Shown in pieces: positions 55,325 through 64,000 of a stretch of 64,000 nucleotides of DNA; within the stretch, counting starts at the first letter, position 1; each line of letters begins with the position of its first letter. The stretch covers positions 7,541,702-7,605,701 of the forward strand of contig QXEO01000411.1 in assembly GCA_007115705.1 (NCBI GenBank). The letters run 5' to 3'. The notes beneath the pieces were generated by a model. It searched no databases and was not told where the DNA came from. It saw only the letters and a program-made list of their open reading frames with translations. The stretch comes from Dactylis glomerata. Taxonomy: Eukaryota; Streptophyta; Magnoliopsida; Poales; Poaceae. A program made the position numbers and the translations under genes.

Positions 55325-58258
55325 TTCGCAATTTTCTGCGCCTAGCTCAAAGGCGTTAAAGAAAAGCACTCTTGGGAGATAACCCAATGTTTTATTTTCA
55401 GTACTTTTTCTTTTATTTGAGTCTTGGAAGTCATTACTACTGTAATGACCACTCCTTATCCTTTTTATTTCATTGTTGTGCCAAGAGAAGCCTCTAATTT
55501 GAGTGAGGTAAGATTTGGGGATGTTGCTGTCCTGAAACTGTTTTCGGTGCTGCACCGTAAAAATTCGTATAAATTCTCTGTATATCTTTTGGACCTGCGA
55601 TTTCTTGTACATATGCCCCAGGTTATATCCAAACTTTCGTTAGTTGAACACTTTTTGATTTGATCAACAGAAAACCCCTAAAAAATTCGACCTTTGTCAG
55701 CTGTTCTGTTTTGACAGATTTCTGCCACTATTCGTTTTTGCCGCTTTATCGCTTTCTTTTGAGTTCTTTTGATCACGGAACTTTTGGGGAAGTTACTACA
55801 GTAGTATTTGCTATATATGTGGTGGTTTTGGGTTGAAACCTGAAGCAAAAAGAGGTTGATTATATGTTATGCTACACTAATGTTGCTAATAGATTTTTGT
55901 TTAGTTTTGTATGAAGGAAGTTTTCAAGTGTAGGGATTGGAGAATGATGAGATGAGTTGAAGAATGGACAAAAGCTCAAGCTTGGGGATGCCCATGCATC
56001 ACCCCAAGAAATATCCAGGAAGTACAAGCATCAAAGCTTGGGGATGCCCCCGAGGCACCCCTTCTTCATCGGCAAAAATCAAGTCACCTTTCAAAACACT
56101 ATATTTTTATTGCTTCATGCACTATGTGTTTTTCTTGGAGCGTCAGTTGTTTTAGTTTTCATTATTAGTTTAGTTTTGTTTGCTGCAATAAATGGTTGGA
56201 CCCAACAAATTTCCTTTGGAGGAGATGTACTTGTTTTCATTTGCAAAGAACGCTCTAGTTTTCACTCTTATTAAAAATCAAGTGTTCTTCTTTTGCTACT
56301 ACTGCTTTTGGTTTTCGTTTTCGCCTTGATTTGCGTTCAGACCTTGTCATATCTTTTCATCAAGGTGTATTTTTTCCTCTGATCTTTATTGGTTTTCATC
56401 AAAAGAGGTGTCTTTAAAAATTTCAAATGGTGTTGGAAAAGAGAAAAAGCTTTGTGCAAAAAAGTGGTACAAGAAGGAGCTTGTGTAGACTGCGGCTTAG
56501 GCTTTTTCATGTCATGCTTGATGTCTTTTTGATAGTATGCTTAGTGGTTTTGCTGTAGCATGACTTGTCTCAAATAACTGAGATTGCTTAATGAGTCTTT
56601 GAAAAAATCATGCGTTGTTTTTATTGTTTGGAAGCATTATTTTGGTTTTCTCCTTGATGCTTTATTTGGGTTGACTTGGCGCATGCTCACACATGTTAGA
56701 CTCTTACAAAGTCGCCAATAGCCTCTATGATCATTTAGTTTTTGACTTTTGATGCCATCTTATGCTTCTTTTAATGTCGCTTTGTCGCTTTGCATGATTA
56801 TGGCCATTATTGCTCTCTTAGTTGGTCGCTCCCAGTCTTTTGCTAGCCCTCGCCTTGTACTGAGTATGAGCTCTACTCGTGCATCCAACTCCTAAAAACC
56901 AAGTTTTCTGAAGTGTCCACCATACATACCTACTGGCAATTTGCTATTCCAAGTAAATTTGACTTGCTTTTATTTTCTCTTCAAATTAAACTCTTACCAG
57001 TGTTATGCGAAAATTGGTCAGTAAAGCTCTCACGAACCGGAAGGCACACTTTACTTTTTCCTGTTCTTAAAAATTTGACATTGTGGTCTCTTATGTTGAG
57101 TTGTTATGCTTGCAAGTTGTAAGTTGGATTCTAGCCCATCCATGCTGTCATGGGGCAAGCTTTCAACATTGCACTTTTCTTTTGAGTTGATATCATGATC
57201 TTTTGTTTATGGATGCCCGCGGTGTGAAATGAATTGGGAATCTTGTGGGGATCATGGAGTTTGTATATGTGTTAGTGAAATGCCTGGGCCGCCAATCTAA
57301 GCCATGCATAATTCATGGTGGAAATTTGCAGCATACCCATGGTGGACATTCAACGACGCATCTCACAATAAAAAGCTAAACAAATGGCAAATAAAAGAGA
57401 TGTCGAGGTGTTCATTGTCTGCTTGTCCTGTCATTTTGATGTGGGCTTGTTCCATGTCATCGGGCATGGAGGTACCCCGTTGGCGGTTCTCAATGATATG
57501 CATATATACTTACAATGACAAGAGCCTTGCTTGGGACTCTAAGTAAAGTAGCATGAGGTTTGGGTACTCGTATTCATGGGACACGAGGTTTTCAACTTAT
57601 GATTTGTCAAGCATATGCATCATAATTGTTCTCGCATTAACTTTAACCATTCAAGATGCTTATGATGGGGGCAATGAGAGCTCAAAGCCGGTAAGTACCA
57701 TAATTTTTGAAGGTTATAAAACTTGCAATCACTGCTTCCCTCCGCGAAGGGCCTTTCTTCTACTTTTTATGTCGAGTCACCACCTTCTATCTTTATGCAC
57801 CATAAGAGAGCATAGTTGTCATTCTGAGTATAATGTGCATTGTCCCAAAGTTTTCATTGATTGATTCATATTGTTGGTTTCACTTGTTCTCAAATTATTT
57901 GTATCTAGTCGCCCTCTTAAACTTGAAGGTGTCCTATGCATTTATGTTTTGCTCTCTTTGAAGGACAAGCTTAAAACCATTTGTATGTTTTTCCTTATGA
58001 TTTGAACACACGTTTGACTTTCATTGTTTCATTTTCATGATCTTTTGTTTGTGTTCATTTTCATGTTTATAACATGGTTGCAAAGTTTCTATTGTCAAGA
58101 TTATATCTTTCATGCCCATGTTTTAAGTTCTTATGATCCCAGCTCACAAATGCTTACATATATGATCAAGATTGTGTAGGTGCATGTCACCTCAAAAATT
58201 ATTCTTTTGTTATCACTTACCTACTCGAGGACGAGCAGGAGTTAAGCTTGGGGAAGCT
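55325..58258 (+). other. F internal non-coding region
   Basis: About 2.9 kb without a convincing gene. It contains two close copies of AAGCTTGGGGATGCCC (about 55977-55992 and 56034-56049), resembling the stretch next to the 3' LTR (TTAAGCTTGGGGAAGCT at about 58243-58259) that should serve as polypurine tract. The remainder is T-rich with short open frames only. Confidence 0.5.
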
Positions 58259-59906
58259 TGATACGTCTCCAACGTATCTATAATTTTTTATGCTCCATGC
58301 TTGTTTTTACACCATTTGCCTACTGTTTCGTTACACTTCGTGGCACTTTTATGCATTTTCCGGAACTAACCTATTAACAAGTCGCCACAGTGCCAGTTTC
58401 CTGTTTTCTGCTGTTTTTGTGTTTCAGAAGTGATACACATGAAATATTATCGGAATTGGACGAAATAAGTTCCTGAAGTCTTATTTTTCTCATAAGCTTC
58501 CAGAGATCCGAAGAGGAGTTGGAGGGGGGCCACGAGGGCCCCACACACTAGCGCGGCGTGGACAGGGGCCTGGCCGCGCCCCCTATGTCTGAGAGCCCCT
58601 CGGGCCACTTCTGACGATGCCCCTTCGCCTATAAAGACCCCCCGATGGAAAAAACCTAAGTACCCGATCAATTTTCCAGAACACATCGCGATCCGCCGCC
58701 GCCGTCGACCCGAAGATCGGGAGGGTCCAGAAGCTCTTCTCGGCACCCTGTCAGAGAGGGGAATCACCACTGGAGGTCTTCTTCATCGCCATGCTTGCCT
58801 CCGGAGCGATGAGTGAGTAGTCTACCTTGGACTATGGGTCCATAGCAGTAGCTAGATGGTTGTCTCCTCCACCATGTGCTTCATGTTTAGATCTCATGAG
58901 CTGCCTTACATGATTGAGATCACCGTTATGTAATTCTACATGTTTGGTTTGTTGGGATCCGATGAATATTGGTGTTATGATTGAGTTGCTATACTGAAAT
59001 ATATCTTTTGTTATCTCTATGTTGTTTATGATCTTGCATGCTCTCTGTTGTTAGTAGCTATCTTGGCCGAGTAGTTGCTAGTGACTCCAAGAGGGGGTAT
59101 TTATGCTCGATAGTGGGTTCATGCCTCTATTTAATCTGGGGGAGTGACAGAAACCTCTAAGGTTGTAGACGTGTTGTTGCTACTAGGGAGAAAATAACAT
59201 TCATATGCTCAAGGGCATATGCTTTGTTTACATTACACACTTTGCTTAATGCAATTATCTGTTGTTCGCAACTTAATACTTGTGGAGTTCTCGGATTGAT
59301 TCGCCACAAGTGGATTATTAGTCATAGATGTAGTTGGATGGCGGTCTATGTATTTTGTTGTAATGCCCAGAGTGAATCGCATAGTGATCTTCTTGACATA
59401 TCACGTTTATCTTTATTCTATCAATTGCCCAACTGTAATGTGTTTACCCAACATGTGTTATTTATCTTATGGAGAGACACCACTAGTGAACTGTGGACCC
59501 CGGTCCTATTTCCATCAAATTGCTATCACCTGTTTGCTTTACTCGCACTGTTTACTTTACTCACATACTTCTACTGTTTTCCACTCGATACGCTCATAAC
59601 CATTGTTTCAAGCAAACCGGTGAGATTGACAACCTCATCGCAAGTTGGGAACAAAGTATTTGGTTGTGTGTGTGCAGGTTCCGCGTTGCTACTGGCCGAA
59701 GACGAGTCAACAAGTGTCGTAAACGGCGCCCTTGTTGGAGTGCTATTAAGCCAGTCCGCATCACCTTTAGTCGTAATTGTCTGCTCTTCTCCTGATCAAT
59801 ATACCTTGGTTCATTAACTGAGGGAAAACTTGCTGCTATCTTCATCAAACCTTCTCTTGGGGTTCCCAACTGGCCGGTTATTTACTTTATCAACTCGGTA
59901 GCATCA
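58259..59906 (+). repeat. F 3' LTR
   Basis: 1,648 bp, start TGATACGTCTCC, end GGTAGCATCA, followed by TSD CCAAG. Confidence 0.92.
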
Positions 59907-59911
59907 CCAAG

Positions 59912-62497
59912 CCCCTCCTGAAAGGAAGTACGGCCTGCGGTCTTTTATTGATGGTCCCGCCGAAGAGCAAGATAGCTGGGGCGTTATGGATGATTTTACC
60001 ATGGATGATGAATGCCAACTCTGCTCACGACGGATTTCCAAACTTGTGTTTTCTGGACTGACAGGTGCAGACACCATCCACTGCTGGATCTCATGGCGGA
60101 TTCAGCCTCTCCAATATCGCCCAGCTCTGATGTGCGAATATAGCGGGATTGACGACCCTCAACGCTATTCCAAGGAGGAACTATCTGCCGAGGAGATCGA
60201 CGACCGAATCCGCAACATCATCAAGGTGGGACGAGATGAGCTGCTGAAGCTAAAGATCCCCATGTATGAGAACGGCAATTGTCTAGAGGTGAGTGCCTTC
60301 CTGTTCCGCCATAATCATTATTTTCCTTGAATAACTTGCATCTTTTCTGCAGCTTTCTTCCCTTCCACCCTCCGAGCTGAGCCATCTAGTCCGTTACCCC
60401 TGGACGAAGGAACTCACTTATGATGAAGATGAAACATCCTCATCTCCAAAAAGACAGAAGATGGCGGAAGAGGCAGAATGTGGCGGATGAGCCCACGGCA
60501 ACGGTACCCCGTGGTGTTCGCGGCGCGGACGGGCGCATACGAGGATTAGGCAAAAGAGTTATCTCCCGCCATCCATCCCCTGCTCTGCGCGGCCACTTGG
60601 ACACCGTGCCTGAGCATTCCGCTACTATCAAACTGCCAGAGCGGAAGTAAGGAAGATATTCTTTTTTGATTTCATACCATCTTTAATTTTGACTTGTTCT
60701 GATCTGTGACTTTACGCATAGGAGAAGGAAAGTTGCTGGCCAAAAGCCTCCAAGGACCAAACCATCCCCTGTCGCTGTCCCGCCTACACCTGATGCTCCT
60801 GTCCACCCCGCTAGACTCTCCACTTCTGCCCAAAGGGCTAGCAAGATGGCGGGTGCTTCGGCGATGGATGTCGGGCCCTCCACCCATCCTACTAAGGGCT
60901 CAAAGAAAGTAAGCTTTAGCGAGAATGCGGTCGAGATGGGCGCGGGAGCTAGGGTGGCCTCAAAATGGAAAAAGAAAGCAGATGCTCTTTTCCGTCTTGA
61001 CCACCTGCAGGAGGAGGCCAGTAACCATGTGTCAATCGCCATGTCATCGTTTGTTCAGAGAACCAGCATTGTGAAAGAGGTATGTACTCCCAGTAGCCCC
61101 CGAGCGCCGTGGCGGATTTTCGTAGAAGATCCGCTATGGTGCTCTAAGAGAATGACTTTTAAATTTTGCATAGTATAGCCCTCGAGCGCCGTTATATCAT
61201 ATGGTGCTCTTTAGAGAACTTTAAATTTTGCACTGAGTAGCCCCCGAGCGTTATGGCGGATAACTATCCGGCATAAAGCTCTTTAGAAGACTAAAAAATC
61301 ATCGTGAGTAGCCCCCGAGCGTTATGGCGGATAATTATCCGGCATAAAGCTCTAAGAGTGACTAAAAAATCATCATGAGTAGCCCCCGAGCGTTATGGCA
61401 GATAATTATCCGGCATAAAGCTCTAAGAGTGACTAACACATAATATCGTTTTGCCAGAATTACAAGAAAGTTGTGGAGGACCTGGTCCAGGTCGTCAGCT
61501 CGCAGGAGAAGGAGCTGGCGGAAAAGAGCGCTCTGGTGGCAGAGTTGCAGCAGCAGCTCGAAAATAGCGGTAATTTTCTTTTGTCTTGGACAAGTTTAAG
61601 TACCTTGATGCTATCCGATCAGTACTTTGCTTATATTTCCGCCATGCAGATGCTGCCAAGCTGAAGTCCACACTCGAGGGGGTGGAAAGAGGCCATGCTA
61701 TAGCGATGGAGGGGTTGCAGAAGCAGCTCCAAAAATCCTTAGCCTCGAATACCCTCCTCGAGGAGCAGCTCAAGGACCAGGAACGCTAGAACCTGCAGAA
61801 GCAGAAGGAGGTAGAGGATCTCCGCAAGGCCGCCGCTGAATTTGAAAAGCGGCGAGATGGCTTTAACGAGGTCCTCGATTATTTCTAGAAGACCCTGCTA
61901 GGTATCAATGGCTTTCCATACTCTGTAGTTTGTAATAATGCTCTATGCCAAGTATGACACGTTGTTTATTTCCGCTATGTAGCGACCTTGGAGCAAGGCG
62001 AGGTGGATTTCGTCACAGGCTTGCGCATGGCCACCGACACGGCGAAGAAGGAGCTGGATGGCCTTCTCAACGCTGGTCGGCAGGCGTGTGGGAGTCTGCA
62101 GATAGCGGGTTCAGCTGGCCTCTCCACCATAGGGCTCACCAAGAAGCTGCTGCTCGTGCCTGGGCTAGTGGCGGATTGGAAGCAGTCGTCCGCTCGGGGT
62201 GGTGCCAGAACCGCTTTAACGTTGGTGAAGGCCCACTACCTTGAGCTAGATCTGGACTTACTCACATCTGGCATCCCAGAGAGCGGCGAGGACGGAGCGC
62301 CGGTGGACGAGACCGCCATCCGGTAGAGTGTGGTAGGATATGATCAGCTGTGTGCCCTGGGCACTCAGCTGAACATATACTACGAGGCATATGATCTGCC
62401 GGGGTCTCCGAGCCAAGCTTCGGCGTCGGCCTCTGCAGCCACTGCTGGTGCTGATGGCGGTGACGAAGTGTCCTCTGCAATTCTGCCATCTTCTTGA
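59912..62497 (+). pseudogene. Antisense gene of E, rest of exon 1 and later exons, several stops
   Basis: Resumes in frame after F (PPERKYGLRSFIDGPAEE). Exon 1 ends at 60288 (donor GTGAGT). Later exon pieces: about 60353-60650 (with a frame change near 60485), 60722-61080, 61460-61569, 61652-61911 (TAG codons at about 61788 and 61887) and 61983-62497 (TAG at about 62325). The later part encodes coiled coil (EKELAEKSALVAELQQQLE) and ends in an Ala/Ser-rich tail, like the C-terminus of the A gene. Splice borders are GT-AG where given. Too damaged to make a full protein. Confidence 0.65.
61090..61445 (+). repeat. Intronic minisatellite in the antisense gene of E
   Basis: About five tandem units of roughly 65-80 bp, each starting AGTAGCCCCCGAGCG (or GTATAGCCCTCGAGCG) and most containing ATGGCGGATAA and TCCGGCATAAAGCTCT. 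The last three units are nearly identical. The unit start resembles the sequence just inside the 3' LTR of E (GTAGCCCCCAGGG, 51725), that is, the polypurine tract complement. Confidence 0.85.
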
Positions 62498-62973
62498 GTT
62501 GTACCCTGCAATGTGGCAGGAAGAAACAATTGCATCAATTCGGCCCCTTAGTGGGTCTGTAAGTTAAATATTTCAACTGCGTGTATGCTCTGCACTATGC
62601 CTGATCTGCTTGTGGCGGATCAGTGAATGCTTTTGAACTTGTGGCACAGTTTTTATTAAGTGGTTTTATGTGCGAAAAAACTGCTAGGCCTATTTTTATG
62701 CAACTTGCAGCTATTTGACATGCTCAAAAAACAACACTTTGAAATTTTTTCTCACGTAGGATTATGCGATCCGCCATCCGGCTCTTTGTGCTTGACTTTT
62801 CATGAGATGACAAAATCTTCGCACGAACAATCCGCTAGGGCGACGATACTTAATAGCAATCGTCCAGAACCCTTAGCAAATAGCGGCTTAGACCGTCAAA
62901 AAGTCACTACTCGGGAATCCACACAAAGAACGTCAGATGGACATCAATACATAAATATGCTACACAGACCGCT
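62498..62973. other. E sequence downstream of the antisense gene
   Basis: 476 bp, no coding signal; GTGGCGGATCAG (62614) and GATCCGCCATCC (62770) are E-type words. It ends at the border of LTR I (CCGCT then TGTGACAC). Confidence 0.4.
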
Positions 62974-64000
62974 TGTGACACCCCCGAATTTACAACAAAT
63001 TCGAAGTGCCCGTTATGTAATCCATCACAATCCCAGAATCATTGTTGTGATTTACATAACGTAGTTGATATCACAGTCATAGCCATTAATAGTAAATAAA
63101 GGGGATTACATAGGTGGCCGCACAGACCAAACCTTACATTACATCAAAATGCAGCGGAATAACACTTTGGGTCCATATTGTCAAGCTTCAACCGCACAGG
63201 CAAAGCGGACAGTAGGAAACGAGCCTAATTCGCAAAGTCGTCAATGATTTCTTCCTTCTTGATTTCTCTCCTTCAAGTCTGGCCAAGTTAATAGCCAGGG
63301 ACAGAGCCATGAGTACATTGCATGCACTCGCAAACCATCTTATAAATAAATGAATAGAGAATGCATAGTTCATATAGTGGTCTAAGCTCTAGGTTCATTT
63401 GCATAAAGCAGAATTTCCTTTCAAAGATCTTTTATTTCAAATGGTAAGAAAACATTTAGCTCTTTATAAATCTCTAGATGGAATCCCCCAAATGTCAATT
63501 CTTTTGTTCACCAAGTCACCTCCATGGTCATCGAAATTCATTGTCAAGTCACCTTTCTCAATCATTTTCAAAGTAAAACCTGATAACGGCCAAGTACAAC
63601 CAATCCAACCGTCCATGACCGCGGACGCGGCTATTCGAATAGTTTTACACTCTGCAGAGGTTGTACACTTTACCCACATCATCCGACCACTCATCGTGTG
63701 GGCAACTTCCCCGCATAACGACATATGCCACGACAAGCAGCCGACCATTAATGTTTCACCTGCCCGCCTTAGCATAAACACTACCGCCTAGAGATGTACC
63801 CCCCAACACCGGGGTCCAAGAAGCTGTCCGGAGTGTGCAAAGTTCCCAGCCGCTTGTCCCACCGGAATGCCACTAACCGAGGTAGAGTCCTACACCCGGT
63901 AGTCCATTTTCAATGAGGGCTCTTTGGCTTGTACCCCAACCACCTAAAAAGGAGGACAAGGCGAGCCTAGGCCGTAGCCACAGGGTGCCCTGGAAGAGGA
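62974..64000 (-). repeat. LTR of another Gypsy element, I (runs off the window)
   Basis: Starts TGTGACACCCCCGAATT, a start I recall from Triticeae Gypsy LTRs. It shares modules with the D LTR: CTGGCCAAGTTAATAGCCAG (63279 on; 1527 on in D) and ACTCTGCAGAGGTTGTACAC (about 63650; 2004 on in D), in the same orientation, so I is a related minus-strand family. The end is not visible. Confidence 0.6.

Larger units (their letters stand above)
52906..59906 (+). mobile_element. F: Athila-type Gypsy element without pol (Sabrina-like)
   Basis: 7,001 bp, LTRs of 1,648 bp each (52906-54553, 58259-59906), TSD CCAAG (52901-52905, 59907-59911). The LTR start TGATACATCTCC/TGATACGTCTCC and the primer site TGGCGCCATTGCCGGGG fit Athila-type elements of Triticeae; from memory it most resembles the Sabrina family, which also lacks pol. 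The internal region (3.7 kb) has one ORF and no enzyme domain, so mobilisation would need another element. The LTRs differ only slightly by eye. Confidence 0.88.
51198..62973 (-). mobile_element. E: Tat-type Gypsy element, 3' part only, split by F
   Basis: Begins with an LTR-like block (51198-51724), then a polypurine tract (minus-strand CCCTGGGGGCTAC), then a plus-strand Transposase_28-type gene, which is the 3' layout of A. Gag-pol would lie to the right but the sequence is interrupted at 62974 by LTR I before pol is reached. The minus orientation is inferred from the layout. Words of the form ATGGCGGAT/ATCCGCCAT recur throughout. Confidence 0.7.

Noticed and set aside
1..64000. Intact host gene, tRNA, rRNA, CRISPR or operon
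   Set aside because: Nothing seen; the window is made of plant transposable elements.

Overview
The window is a block of nested transposable elements from a large-genome grass. A Triticeae or other Pooideae species (wheat, barley or rye relative) is my inference. It rests on the LTR family starting TGATACRTCTCC with an Athila-type primer site (from memory typical of Triticeae), on Helitron and CACTA ends of grass type, and on LTR elements inserted inside one another. I see no intact host gene, rRNA, tRNA or CRISPR array. Element names H, D, A, B, G, E, F and I are mine. Boundaries come from matching LTR pairs, target-site duplications (TSDs) and comparison with uninterrupted copies in the same window.

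Layout. H (1-1200 and 50640-51197) is the oldest visible layer, a Gypsy-type element seen only as an LTR end plus internal sequence. Into it went D (1201-50634, TSD AGGAA), a minus-strand Tekay/Del-like chromovirus with about 4.5-kb LTRs, a gag-pol frame at 34789-39256 and an extra ORF upstream of gag (39583-40419). The left (3') LTR of D was hit by A (2686-17726, TSD TCGAT) and B (20534-34496, TSD CTTCT). Both are minus-strand Tat-lineage Gypsy elements with a second RNase H. The right (5') LTR of D was hit by a minus-strand Helitron G1 (42723-48174), which appears to contain a second Helitron G2 (43844-46193). Right of D, another minus-strand Tat-type element E (51198 to at least 62973) carries F (52906-59906, TSD CCAAG), a plus-strand element without pol. 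A further LTR, I, starts at 62974 and runs off the window.

How the parts work. In A, B and E gag-pol lies (or would lie) on the minus strand, while the stretch between pol and the 3' LTR carries a plus-strand accessory gene with its own promoter-like region. In A this is a seven-exon gene of the Transposase_28 / plant-mobile-domain type. In E it is a decayed relative split by F. In B the gene is largely replaced by a one-ended CACTA segment with gene fragments (a bHLH exon and a viroplasmin-type exon with a membrane anchor), and what survives downstream is a B3 DNA-binding domain.

Most unusual signals: (1) each Tat element is peppered, including in non-coding DNA, with its own short CG-containing word, a pattern recalling anti-silencing systems such as VANC/VANDAL; (2) all three Tat LTRs carry an ATG exactly 29 nt from the LTR end that, in A and B, opens a frame straight through the primer-binding site into gag; (3) A and B share an in-frame UAG at the same codon between protease and reverse transcriptase; (4) the D polyprotein carries ten nonsense codons, all TAG or TGA and none TAA, as expected for 5-methylcytosine decay at CG and CHG sites; (5) D has an intact, unrecognised coiled-coil/acidic ORF upstream of a broken gag-pol.
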